DNA of 64,000 nt, from NCBI GenBank assembly GCA_021521415.1, contig JAIQDT010003839.1:229670-293669 (forward strand), in the 5' to 3' direction. The stretch is from Bidens hawaiensis (Eukaryota > Streptophyta > Magnoliopsida > Asterales > Asteraceae). The translations under genes and the position numbers were made by a program. Each line of letters opens with the position of its first letter. Position 1 is the stretch's first letter. Under the pieces are notes generated by a model. That model was given only the letters and a program-made list of their open reading frames with translations. It made no database searches and was not told where the DNA came from. Shown in pieces: positions 32,869-44,192 of this stretch.

Positions 32869-33607
32869 TCCTCTTGGAGTCAGAGGTTCGCTGCTCGTTT
32901 CCGCACGTAGTCAACATACCCGCACGGACCGTATCCCTTGTAAGGGTGATGGCCCGCGCTACCGCCTCATCAAAGGTTGGAGGCGCTGCGGCGTTGAGCG
33001 GAACCCTAACAACAGGAGGTAACCCAAAGATATACCTCTCAATCTTCTTTTCCTCCGTGTTTGCCATGTCTGGCACCAACTGGCAAAGCTCGTTGAACCG
33101 GTTGTTGTAGGCGTCGATATCCGTTCCTACCATGGTGTGGTTCCAGAATTCCTGTTGTAGGCTCTGAATTTCTGCGCGAGAGCAGAACTTTCTTATCATC
33201 ATTTCCTTCAGCTCCTCCCAGGTCTTGTGAAGAGCAACTTCTCGCCCCAAGGTCTTCACTTGAAGCTTCCACCAAGACGAAGCTGCTTCTTGAAACATGC
33301 AGGTCGCGTAAAGGACCTTCTGGTTCTCACTACATCTGCTAATGGAGAGAACTGTCTCCATCTTGTCAATCCAGTTGTAGAGCCCAATGGCCCCTTCGGT
33401 ACCCTTGAATGGCCAAGGCCTACAGGCCATAAACGTCTTATAGGAGCACCCTTTGTCCAAGGCTCCTGATTCGGGTTCTGGGGTCTCGTTCTGACGACCC
33501 TGACTTGATTCGGCCTTGCTGGCCTCATGTGTCGCGATCGCTTGCGCGATTATTTCCGCGAGTTCCTCGGGTGTCATGGTAATTCCCTTGGCTCTGGTTG
33601 GAGGCAT
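32711..33607 (-). pseudogene. Tekay gag, main frame
   Basis: The ATG at 33607 gives MPPTRAKGITMTPEELAEII. The capsid-like retrotransposon gag domain spans WPFKGTEGAIGLYNWIDKM to ATCMFQEAASSWW, TWEELKEMMIRKFC, EFWNHTMVGTDIDAY and RYIFGLPPVVR. After KRKWNS (near 32865) the frame loses homology, and the expected zinc-knuckle region is found in another frame, a one-base break. The visible stop at 32711 is therefore not the natural end. Confidence 0.85.
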
Positions 33608-33823
33608 TCTCGCTTTAAAAAAGTGAAAATATATTAAACTTAGCGCATATACTCTGAGCACATAATGTTCTTATCTTTATTCACTAGACACTGTGTGACC
33701 CGTGTTCCTAAGTGTGTGTATAGTTTCTTTTAAAAATATTTTCTTTGAAAAAATATTTCATGCGATCTCCCCAACGGTTATAGTCTAGGTTAAAACTTCT
33801 TTTCCTAGTTCGCTATAACCAGT

Positions 33824-33835
33824 GCTCTGATACCA
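33824..33835 (-). other. Primer-binding site of the Tekay element
   Basis: TGGTATCAGAGC on the minus strand, complementary to the 3' end of initiator Met-tRNA, 3 bp inside the 5' LTR. Confidence 0.88.
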
Positions 33836-33838
33836 ATC

Positions 33839-36137
33839 TGTCACACCCGGCCCTGAACGGCGGAAACAGCCGGGCGCGCGCGAGTGGGGATTGATAATTA
33901 AGCACGGGCCATTGCAACCATTCAAAGTAAGATTTTCATTGCGCATGAAATGTTTAATACAAATACATTACATTGTTTAAAAATTACATAAAAACATCCA
34001 AGTATGAAAACTGTTGAAGATTTCCACGCCATATCCCCTTGCGCGGCGGGAACAACCGTGCGCATCGAAGGGATAGAACTAAAATCTTCCAAAAAGCTAG
34101 TTTTAGATGTTCAGCGTGAGGTGCTCTAAGTGTGACTCCATGCGTTACCTAGTTATCTCCTGAAAGACACGTAAAACATTTGAATCAGTATAAACTGAGT
34201 GAGTTCACAAGTTTTAGTAACTTGATAAATCGTATTGCATCATAATCTTGATAAAAATCATTCTGAAACATAATTCTGATAGCATCATTAAACACATGCT
34301 TGGTAAAACATAGTTCTATCAACATATTCTGATAAAATCGTTCCGCGGGTTACGCGCGAACATTCCTGGGAACTGTGCTCGTCTGTGTAAGTGGCGCTGC
34401 CACTACGAGCGAAATAAGTAATACCGTCCCGCGGGTTACGCGCGGACACTTCTGAAAAACCGTGCTCGTCTGTGTAAGTGGCGCTGCCACTACGAGCGAA
34501 ATAATACCGTCCCGCGGGTTACGCGCGGACGTTGTGCCGGAAAACAAGGCGCTCATCTGCGTAAGAGGAGCGACCTCTACGAGCGGGCTCAATCCCATAG
34601 TACTGCCCCGTGACATGCTAGGCACTCGTCTGTGTAAGAGGTGCGGCCCCTACGAGTGGGTGGATCAAACCAGCAGTCCCTACCCTTAGAGTTCCAATGG
34701 TAAAGTGATCACTTACTCGTATCTTGCGCACTCATATCGAAACCCATAGATAACCGTTTGCATTGCTCGTAAATATACCATAATGAAACATTATTTAAAC
34801 ACATAATTGCTTGCATTGCTTGTAAGAGTATCATGATAAAACATAATTTAGGTACGTATCCCTCGCCCCGAAAACAGTATAAAATAGTGAAAACAGTGAA
34901 AATAGGGGCTGTGAGACTCACCTGTGGTTCTTGTTAAGGGATTAATCGAGATTCGGGTTTTCTTGGTGTTGGCCTTTGAATTGAAGGTCTAGAATACGAT
35001 TAAATAACAAGAAGTATATATAAGAAATAGGAGAATATAAGGGTTGGAAAGTAGATCTCAAGGTTATAATCTCGGCTTACCTAGTAACAGGATCGGAAAT
35101 GAAAACAACGGATGCTTGGGAGATGATTAGTGCAAGTTTGCAGTTCTTAAGAGAGAAGTTTGAAGTGTGTTTTGGGTGATAATTTAGGTTACATATTTAT
35201 AGGCAAACTCAAGGGAACACAATCCCTTGCTTTAGGGGATTGTAATCTTTTCATATCTAGGTGTAATGATGATAAAGTATGGAAATTATTATTATTTATT
35301 TAAAAGTGGAGGAGTGGATAAAAGATTTTGATTTGATTTGGACAGGGCATGCAGGTCTGTGGTTGGTGGGAGTAGGGTGGCTGACAGTTGACTTTTCATG
35401 TTACAGTATGCTTTTTCAGGTGCTTTTGTCAGTGTACAGTTAAAAAGTAGAAATTTCTGAAACACGCTACTGTTTCCTTTTGGGCGGGAATAATCCTCCT
35501 TAAATCTAGAGATTAGGCTAAGTGTTCTGCGCGTATAACTTTGTGCGCATAGCTTTCAGCGTGAAGGACATTTCTTTGCTGCGGGTAGGTGCGTAACCTT
35601 CTCGCAGTTAGGGACATTGAGTTTCATTTGTAGATTCTCCAGGTGGTCTTGGTATTTCAACATAGTGATCAGTCATGTTGAAGTCAATTCCATCTTGGAG
35701 CTTCAGGCAAACTAGCTCTCAATGTTCCCGCCATGCGGGGAGGTTAGTTCCCCTTCCGCATGCGCATAAACGTTTTGGGATGCACCCGCCTTAGCATCAT
35801 GCGGGATGGTCAACCCATTAGACAACATAACGTTAAGTTACATGAAAACATAAAGCCAAAACATTCGCGCATGGCGCATATAACATATGCCCACGCTGGT
35901 TCTTACATCGCGCGCTCGCGCAGGGCGCACATAACGTGCCCATGCTGACTCTAACATAGCGCGCTCGCGCAGGGCGCACATAACACATGCCCGCGCTGAT
36001 TCTGACATAGCGCGCTCGCGCAGGGCGCACATAACATGCCCGCGCTGACTCTAATATAGCGCACATAATATTCACAATCACCTAATTATTAGGTTGATTA
36101 CTTAGTTTATAGGGTTGGGAAATTACCGGGTGTCACA
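33839..36137 (-). repeat. 5' LTR of the Tekay element
   Basis: Same 2299-bp length as the other LTR at a constant offset of 7002 bp. Differences seen include a base each near 33874, 34646, 34858, 34878, 35007 and 35508. It carries the promoter for the element transcript (CCTATAAATATG, minus, near 35200). Confidence 0.95.
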
Positions 36138-36142
36138 CTACT

Positions 36143-36448
36143 CTCATGCACAATTTTCTTGGTTGCCGGCCCATTGCGTAGAGTATGACGACATGAGTAA
36201 GAGTTGGTAAGAGCGGGGAAAATGCCGGCATTGGATAGGAATTTCACCCTTTCAAATTAGCCTAGATCCATTTTCACCAAATGTCGGTGATTGCAAGCAG
36301 ATTTTCCTCGGAATTTGAGGCAAAGCAAAAACAAAAATTGAGAAGTACGGATGTACCCCCACCCCCCACCCCCGGTGGCACGGGGAGGGGGTGAATTTTT
36401 TGGATAAAACGGGAGTCATGGGACTTCGTATGCTCTAACAACATAGGT
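36143..36448. other. Flank between the Tekay and Retand elements
   Basis: Includes a C-rich run (36356-36385) and no coding frame. The exact Retand end is uncertain, so part of this may belong to it. Confidence 0.4.
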
Positions 36449-38060
36449 GTTTATTTAAGATTTTACTAAGTAGTAAAGTACATTTTATAACGGAAAAAAT
36501 AGGTTAATAAGTGAAGAAACACTAAGTGAACCCACGGGCAGATTATAGATAATCTGGGGGTTAAGTAATGTTTCCCACGAGGATGAGGTCCAGCAGAGAA
36601 GGTTGTTCTTCTGGAGACCTGCAAAACAGACACCGTAAGCTCGTCACTGAGAAGGGGGGGGTTCCTCCTTGTGACCACCCTCCGGCGTGAGAATCAGACT
36701 AGATTGCTCTGAATATAAGTGTATATTAAGAGATTGCTAGATAAGATTGAGATATCAGATCATGTCCTTACCATTCCAAGGTGTTGGAGTATTTATAGCC
36801 GAAGGTAGGTTTCCTAGAAGGTACAGCCAGCTGAATAGTATTCATGTTCCACCAACAGTGGACTACGCACAGGCCATGCTGGTTGGTGGATAGGCTACGG
36901 CCAACAGTAAAGGTCGGCTGTATACTGTTCCTTTACTGCCGGCTACGCACTGTTCCACCAACTGTAGGCTGCGCACGTCCCATCATAAGGGTTGGTGAGT
37001 AGGCAGCGGCTAATAGTGACAAACAGTACTAGAGGGTGCTCCTCCTCGTATTGTTGTTGGTGAGCTGTCACCCTGTGATTGGTTCATGGGCTGCTCTGGT
37101 CAAATTGTCTGTTCCGCCCATACCTTAGTAGGTATAGTACGAAAGACCTTCCAGAAGCATACGGACTGGCTCATTTAGGCGGGAGTATTCCCGCCTTGCT
37201 CATTCCTTCATGTGACTACTGAAGTGGCTAATGCCTTGTGCGTGTAGCCTTGCTGTTAGTGCGGGTAGCCTTCCCTGATGGCTTGTTTCCGCAGCTGCGG
37301 GAACAGGCGGGGTACTTCACCATTGGGAGGCTTTCCCTGCGGGTACAGCTGGCGTACTGCGCGTAAGGTTCTTTGAGCATGGTGGGTCCTGCTGGAGCAG
37401 TTGGTCATTGCGCAGACGTCCCTGTTCAAGGTGAGTCTTGCGGGTCCAACTGGGCTCTGCTGGGACCTACCTCTTCAAGTCCCCCCAGTCCAATGTTCTT
37501 CTCATGAATTATTAATAAGTGAGGTGAACTTTTGGACTTAGCAAGGGGTTTTGAAAAGGGTTTAGTTTTTAGGTTTTCCGTGGTGATTCTTCCCGCGGTT
37601 TTCCTGATGTCACGCAGAAATTCCCGACTTTTCTGCTTGATCTTTGGGTGTGAAGCGGGTAGGTTTGTAACCTCCTCGCACGTCAGGAGCGTTGAGTCCC
37701 ACTTGTGTGGATTCTCCATGGGGTCTTGGTAGTTTTCAACATAGTGATCAATTATGCTAAAACCACCAATTACATCTTGGAGTTTCAAACAATATAGTTC
37801 TCGACGTTCCCGTCGTGCGGGGATGTTATTCCCGTTTTTGCAAGCATGGCCCAGAAGATCCTTCTTGGTTTGAATTCCCTGCAGAGTGCTAAGTATGTGA
37901 AGGGTTTTGCCTTGACACTGTACCCGCACTCGTCTTACGGTTACTTTACTTCCAAGGTATTCCTGGCGTCAATTCCCTGCGGGTGCTAAGTATGTGAAGG
38001 GTTTTGCCTTGACACTGTACCCGCACTCGTCTTACGGTTACTTGGTTGCCAAGGTAAGGG
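36449..38060 (-). repeat. Retand 3' LTR, U3/R/U5 portion
   Basis: On the minus strand a TATA box GGCTATAAATACTCC lies at about 36785-36800, followed by an R/U5-like region down to about 36449. The GACCTGCAAAACAGACACCG block (36617) recurs in the remnant at 16140. U3 continues upward to the solo LTR at 38066 and probably beyond it to about 40270. Exact LTR termini were not established. Confidence 0.6.
37868..38055. repeat. Two-copy ~100-bp tandem repeat in Retand LTR
   Basis: Both units contain GTGCTAAGTATGTGAAGGGT, TTTGCCTTGACACTGTACCC and GCACTCGTCTTACGGTTACT. The first starts near 37870, the second near 37970. They are almost identical, so recent. Confidence 0.85.
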
Positions 38061-38065
38061 GTATT

Positions 38066-39979
38066 TGTGACATCTGCCCCGATCCGACCCGACCCAGGTA
38101 CCCGTTTCTCCGATCCGATCTCTTTCTTTTATGAATTAATATTTATTTTTACTTATATTTTACTTTTAATAATAATATATATTTTTCTTCCCGCCTCTTT
38201 CTCTCTTTTCCTTCCCGCCGTCCCTCTTTTTCTTTCCGCCTTCTTTTCCCTCTTGTCGCCGTCCCGCCCTTAAGCCTTGAACCTCTGTCCTTTGTCCCTT
38301 CCCGCCTAAGGTTGTCTGCGCAGCTCCACGCGCCAGACTCTTTACAAGGAAGCCTGCGTGAAGACCACCTGTTACTGCGATACGCGAGACGAACTGTCCC
38401 CGCAGCGCGCTAAGGATTTTAGTTCTTCCCGCGGCGCGCTATGGATACTGTTCTTCCCGCGACGCGCTAAGGAATATAGTTCTTCTCGCGACGCGCTTAG
38501 AATTGAAGTTCTTCCCGCGGCGCGCTTAGAAATATAATTCTTCCCGCGACGCGTTAAGGTTGGTTCTGTCTGCCTTCGCACTCGCGCACTTTTGCCTTCG
38601 CGCTCGATGCCTTCTCGCGTTTAACCCTTGAGTCTTTTCTCCTGTTTAATCTAGCCGTTTACTTTTGTGATGTCTTATCTTCTGTGCTGTTGACCTGACC
38701 TATCTTGTCTGAAAAGTTACTTTCGGCGCAGCATGCGCACCAACCCCATTGGTTGGCAGAAAAAGTGACTGACGTTATCTTTTGGAGATCTGCTTTTTCC
38801 ATGCTTGACCAGTACCTTTATCTGAACCGCCCATGCCTTTTTACTGTTCCCTGTCAGCTTTATCTTGCCCCCTGCAGCTGCCATATCTTTTGTTATCTTT
38901 TGTTTTGTCTTGTTCTGTTTGTCTTGGAATCTTTTCCCCTTTTTCTGGATTCATGTCTCCTAGGGTTTCTCTATAAATAATAATATTATTTTTCCTAACA
39001 CATCACACACAAACACTTAATTTAAATCTTCTCCTTGCTCTCGTCCTTGTCCTCTGCCGTCTCCTCTCTTTGCCTCCGTCTTCCTCCATGTTCTACCCTG
39101 CTTTTCCGGTAATATATATTATATAATAATTTACTTATTAATTATGCTAACTTATAATCAAGACATTAAAACAAATCGTTAAAACAATAATCTTTAATTA
39201 TAGGTTAACTTTGCTTGTTTGGTTCTTGCTTTACCTATCTTCACACCGATTATCAAGTGAGTAATCTCGTACCTAATCCCTTTTATTTTTAATGTTTTGG
39301 GATGTTCATGTGTTCATACAAACTTAGAGTCTTAAACTGTTTATGAACTTTAGTCGCGCAGTATCCCATGTGTTGAGGACGTAGACTTGGCTGTTTATTT
39401 GTATGTGTGGATCATTAACCGTCTTGTCGGTCTATTCCGCAGTTCTCATGGTACCATTAGATGAACACGGGAGAACTATCGTTTATGATTTTCTCTTTTG
39501 TTTACACATGCACAGTTTGTCTTGTTTGTGAGCTCAATTGTGAGCACTGGCAGTCTATGAATCTTAGAGTTGGTCCCGATCAGATTACACCCCTGTTGAA
39601 AACCAGACATACACATGTTGCGCGCAGATTTATTGTTATCTATGTATTAACTATTAAACTTGATTTCTCACCAACACGCAAGTGTTTGACGTTTTATTTT
39701 AACACATGTTCAGGTTTGCAGTAGCTGTTTTGGAGCTCGAGATAACCTAGGAAGTTTTCTTTATTTTGGACCTAGATTAAAATGTATCAAGACAAGTTAT
39801 TGCTGTTCGAATATTATGATTTATAATATATTGATTTATGATGATTATGTTATCTTCTGTCTACCTTGCGTGTGCGCGAATGAATGTATTTATTAAATAT
39901 TGACACCCAATAGTGTCACGAGTAATGAAACAATATGTGGCGCCCCGATGTATAATCCGCCTTTGGTCGGGGTGTTACA
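38066..39979 (+). mobile_element. Solo LTR, 1914 bp, nested in the Retand LTR, TSD GTATT
   Basis: Begins TGTGACATCTGCCCC and ends GGTCGGGGTGTTACA. It is bounded by GTATT at 38061-38065 and 39980-39984. It is the same family as 18561-20509 but in the opposite orientation. A TATA-like CTCTATAAATAATA lies near 38970, and the GC-rich array GTTCTTCCCGCGGCGCGCT occupies 38400-38560. Its frames are not genes. Confidence 0.92.
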
Positions 39980-40321
39980 GTATTTTCCCGCTTACTTTTG
40001 AATCTTTTTGAATTTTGAATTTTGAAATTCGAAGGGTTGGTGGAAGGATAAGAACAGTCCAAACCTCTGAAACGTCGTGCGACGGTTTCTTCTGACTGTG
40101 TCAGGACGTGCAGGAAGTTATGGTGACGTGACAGTACATGGTCATTCCAGATGCTTTTTCAGGCGCGTGGGCGCGATTTTTCGGGCGCGTGGCCGCGAAA
40201 TTAATATTATGCGTCCTGTCAACAGCTGTTGCCAGCTTGCTTTTTGCCACGTGTCATAGTTTCATTGCACCTTCGTTTTCTCTCTCTTCCGCATTAATTT
40301 CATCGCATTAATTGCGATTAG

Positions 40322-40328
40322 TATATAA
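40322..40328 (+). promoter_or_regulatory. TATA box of the antisense gene
   Basis: TATATAA in AGTATATAAAGGGG, about 125 bp before the ATG at 40454. The leader is CT-rich (CACTTTCACTCTTCTC). Confidence 0.65.
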
Positions 40329-40453
40329 AGGGGGAGAGGGTTCTTTGTAATCCACACTTTCACTCTTCTCTTTATCTTCTTTGCGATTTCCGGCGAATAC
40401 TCACCTTTTCAGGCAAGCATTCTCCCGAAATCGTTTTGTTCTTCTTTTACAAG

Positions 40454-42260
40454 ATGTCTCGTGATCTCGAATCTACAGCTGACGACAAGAGTACTGCTGG
40501 CGAGTGCCAGTGTGCTCTGCCTGGCGATCTGTATCGGTACGTCGTCAGGAAGTTCATGCTCGAGTCTCTCGAGCCTGAGTTTCCTGAACCCCACCAGACG
40601 GTGTACGATGCCCCCAGAGGCAAGATCGGGGTTTATGCTGCATTCTTTGTTTATGGGAATCTTAGGTTCCCATTGACAAAGTTTGTTTACCGTGTCCTTG
40701 AGAGGCACGGTGTTCATTTGACCGAGTTGCACCCCATGGCGATCGCCAAGATTCGCCACTTCGAGTGGGTGTGCCGGATTTTGGGCATTGAGCCCTATGT
40801 TGACCGCCTGATGACCTTCTACACTTGGAGGTGCATCCAGGGGTGGTACACGTTGATAACCCGGATCAAGGGTTTGAAGATTTGCGCAACCGAGCGCAGT
40901 CTTCGCGCATGGAAGCGGGAGTTCTTCTACATCTCCGCTCGCGCCATCCCCCTTGCCATGAAATTCAAGAACGGGCAAGCCCTTCCTAGCCTTCACGCCT
41001 CCAACTACGAGGAGGCGGAATGGTTTTCGAAGATTTCCAGGGTACAATCTCCGGTTTACCGGTTTGCGGAGTCCGGGATGGTGATGCTGGGGATGAGCCG
41101 GGTGTGGAAGGAGGCTGATGCGCGAAAGATTCCGATCGTCCTCGAATACGGTTCGAACTCTGTTCATTACGGTATGCTTTGTTTCTTTTTGTTGATTTTG
41201 AATTTCTTCTAACTTCTTTCCTGTTTATTTCAGAGGGGAACGACTTGCAGTCGCTCCTGAACCCGCGGGAGGCTGACGGTCCCGCACGGATGGGTACTCG
41301 CGCTCTAGATGAGAACGAGTTGCCCATCCTAGAACAAATGGCGGATCGGTTCGTGGAGGTCTATCCGCTAGGCCATGAGATCCTTAGCGCCCGTCGGCCA
41401 GGTAAGGCGCTATTCGACCCTCGACCCCTCAATGTTGAAACCTCTGCTGGAATTCCTTTAATCGTATGCTCTGATGAGGAATCCGCAGATGGTCCTCCGT
41501 TGGTGCAGAAGAAGAAGGCTGCCGGCGGGAAGGGGAAGGAGAAGGCCTCCACTGCCGATCCAGCGCCTCGGTCTGATTCGGAGACCGAGAGCGAAGAGGT
41601 GGCGGGGAATCCCGGTGGTGATAAGACCACCGCTCCGGAGGTTGCGACTGTCACCTCCGGAGAGCCAAAGAAGACGACGGTGACCGGCGCAAAGAGGCCG
41701 GCTCCATCGGGTTCGTCCCCGCCTCTCCGTACCTTTATGCTCAAGAAAACCCGTAAGTACAAACTTCCTTTATCTTTATCTTCATAGCTTATCATTTAAC
41801 ACTTATCTTCTTTGTGCAGGCGTGGATGTTGACGCATTCCAGGGTGGAGCGCAGAGGAGTACCTCCCCGCCAATGACGGTAGGCCCGGTCAGCCTACATG
41901 AGGCGACGACCCAGGCGCCTGCGCCTGCTTCCGCTGGTTCAGTTGCTCACTCCTTTGAGCCGACTGTTCCAGCTGTGATGACGTCACCGCCGGCTGTGAG
42001 TGCTATTTTTACAGCATCTTTCACCGAGCCGGCGGTTACTATTGCTGCGGATTCCGCGGCGGCGACCGCGGCGGCTGCCACCATGCCCCCGCCATCGGCA
42101 ACGACGGCCGATCCATCAGGTACGCATGGGGCTTCTCGCCAATCTCTGCCACCTTCCCATCTGCCTGACCTCTTGGATGGATTTCCCTTGGGTTCAGGTG
42201 ATGGGTTCGGCGGCTATCGGCCTGTTATTGACCCTACAGGTGCGTAGGGTTCTTTTGGCC

Positions 42261-42323
<63 letters not shown>

Positions 42324-43528
42324 TATATATCATCTTTTCCTAACTGCTTTATGTTTTTTGCAGTGTCGGATTCCAATGAAGTGTATGTTCCACGATGGAA
42401 CATTCGCCGAGGAACAACCCTTCGCACCCCTGTGGAGTGCGTGGAGTGGGCTCGTCACGCTGCTCCTAGTGGTGCGTTGGGGGAAGCCATGGCTAGCTAC
42501 CAGGAGGGTAGGCTAAGCAATGAGCTTCGGGTTCTCCTGGCCCGGATGCAGCCGCGCGTCGAGCTGCTTTGTCGTGAAAACGACAAGTTGAAAGCAGCTC
42601 GCGTTAAAGAAGTAGCTCAGGCGCGGGCTGTCCGGGAGGAGAACCAAAAACTTACCGCAGTGGCTGCGGAGAAGGAGAAGGCCTTCAAGGCCCTCGAGGT
42701 TGAAGTTCAGGCCCGGCTCGAGGCCCGTTCCAAGGCTGCCCAAGCTGTTAATGAACAGCTTCGGCTGGCTAAGGAAACTGCAAGGAACGCAACCGAGAGG
42801 GCCACCAAGGCTGAAGCTGTTGCTGAGCCTCTACGCGTGGAGAATGAGGAGCTTAAAGCCAAATTAGAGGCTCTCCAGCAGGCTCATGATGCCTTGGCGA
42901 TGGAAGACGCCAAAAAGCTCCAAGAAATCCTGGACCAGAGGGGGGTGCTTGACCATGCTGAGCGTAAGCTGAAGGGCGTCGAAGAGGCTGCGGCTAAAGA
43001 AGTGTTGCTTGCCAACCTCAACAAGAGTGAAGCCGATCGCGCCCATAACGAAGCTCAAGCTGCCCTCCAAGAAGCCCTGGTTGCCAAGGAATGGCTTCTT
43101 CGAGAAGCGTTGTCTCAGGTAAGCTTTTCTTGTCTTTACGCTTTTCTTTGTAAATAGAAAAGGTTTTGACACTTGTATATTTTCTTTTGTAGGTTGTGCA
43201 TCGGGTCTTTGCTGAGACCTCTTATGATGATGCTATGAGCGCAGCCCTCAACGCTTCTCACGAGGATGGGGAAAAGGTCGGCTTCCTGCTTGGTCTAGGG
43301 TTCGTTGAGAAAGGCGTCCCGCCTTCCAACTTCCCTTTGTACAATGTTGATACTGAAGCTGTTTATGACCAAGCAGTGAACCAGTATGCCGCCTTCCCGC
43401 ATCCTGTGGTGGAGAAGGTGAACGAAGTCGCTGCTGCTGATGATGGGCTAGCTATTCTTAAAGCCTTCCTTGAACCACCACGCTCTACTGATGGAGCGGG
43501 TCCAAGTGGAAGTGGTCCTGAAGCCTGA
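40454..43528 (+). CDS. Intact antisense extra ORF of Tat/Retand element, five exons, 915 aa
   Basis: Exons are 40454-41171, 41234-41752, 41820-42239, 42364-43118 and 43193-43528. All introns are short and GT-AG, and the phases join without a stop over 2748 nt. Exon 1 carries the plant retroelement domain catalogued as putative gypsy-type transposase (GDLYRYVVRKFMLESLEP, GVYAAFFVYGNLRFP, LHPMAIAKIRHFEW). Exons 2 and 3 are acidic, then Ser/Pro/Ala-rich and probably disordered. Exon 4 is a long Glu/Lys/Ala coiled coil (about residues 600-800). It ends GPSGSGPEA. Function is unknown for this class. The ATG at 40454 is the first in frame after the TATA box. It converges on pol (stop 44193). It is intact although pol is broken. 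It could be expressed as a stand-alone gene. Confidence 0.85.
42266..42314. repeat. (AT)n microsatellite in intron 3 of the antisense gene
   Basis: About 24 AT units just after the donor GTGCGT. Confidence 0.95.
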
Positions 43529-43605
43529 TTCTGAAGATCCCTTTCCACCATTAGCGTAGATTTTTGCTTTTGTATAGCTATCTTTGTAATATTTGAATTT
43601 GATGA

Positions 43606-43611
43606 AATAAA
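43606..43611 (+). terminator. Polyadenylation signal AATAAA of the antisense gene
   Basis: AATAAA 78 bp after the stop codon at 43528. Confidence 0.6.
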
Positions 43612-43664
43612 GATTGTGTTTGTTCTTTGCCTTGTTTATTTTACGCATGTTTTGATCTAACTTA

Positions 43665-44000
43665 GTAATTTCTTTAGTACTTAGATAAGTTAACTTTTTA
43701 ACGTGGTAAATTATAAGTTTGTTTCGCTTCCTCTTTCATGATTGTGCGGGTGTGACCGTCACTTACACTTAGTAGGATGGCTTAACTTTACTTATATCTG
43801 ACCTGCGTGGAAGTTTTCCTCATCTTTTCCTTTGAAATTTTCTAAGTGTTCAGAATAAGTTAACCTTTGAACGTGGTAGATGATAGGTTGAAGTTTTGCT
43901 TCCTTGTTCGTGATTGTGCGGGTAAGACCGTCACTTGCACTTATAAGGATGGCTAAACTTTACTTACATCTGACCTGCGTGTAGGTTTTCCTTATTTTTA
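43665..44000. repeat. Two-copy ~171-bp tandem repeat between convergent frames
   Basis: AATAAGTTAAC, ACGTGGTA, GATTGTGCGGGT, AGACCGTCACTTGCACTTA and TCTGACCTGCGTG occur in both units (starting near 43680 and 43851) with moderate divergence. It sits between the antisense gene and the pol stop, where the polypurine tract side of pol would be. Confidence 0.8.
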
Positions 44001-44192
44001 GCGTTGTGTTTATGCGGGTTTTGCCGCCTTCCACACGTAACGACTTACTTCTTCCCCCATTTATGCGGTGAATACCGGCACCAGTGTGGGAAGTTCATAA
44101 GTATAAAGGTAAGGCTATCAACACATTGTGAAAGGAGAATCATTTCCATTAGAAGTGGCTCTAGGCCTTTTCTTTACAAGTTTGGAATTGAT

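Larger units (their letters stand above)
26837..36137 (-). mobile_element. Full-length Tekay-type Gypsy chromovirus, 9301 bp, TSD CTACT
   Basis: Two LTRs of equal length (26837-29135 and 33839-36137, 2299 bp each) flank an internal region coding on the minus strand in the order gag, protease, reverse transcriptase, RNase H, integrase, chromodomain. The TSD CTACT is at 26832-26836 and 36138-36142. The primer-binding site TGGTATCAGAGC is on the minus strand (33835-33824) and the polypurine tract AAGGGGAAAA at 29145-29136. The LTRs have no length difference and only about six substitutions visible by eye, so the insertion is recent. Three one-base frame breaks in gag-pol make this copy non-coding as sequenced. 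Confidence 0.95.

Noticed and set aside
36480..36700. G-rich and C-rich runs considered as an RNA gene or riboswitch
   Set aside because: The same block occurs in the LTR remnant at 16140, so it is LTR sequence; no tRNA or other RNA fold was supported.
40409..41167. 252-codon minus-strand frame opposite antisense exon 1
   Set aside because: Shadow of the plus-strand exon, which has the recognised domain, correct splice sites and promoter.
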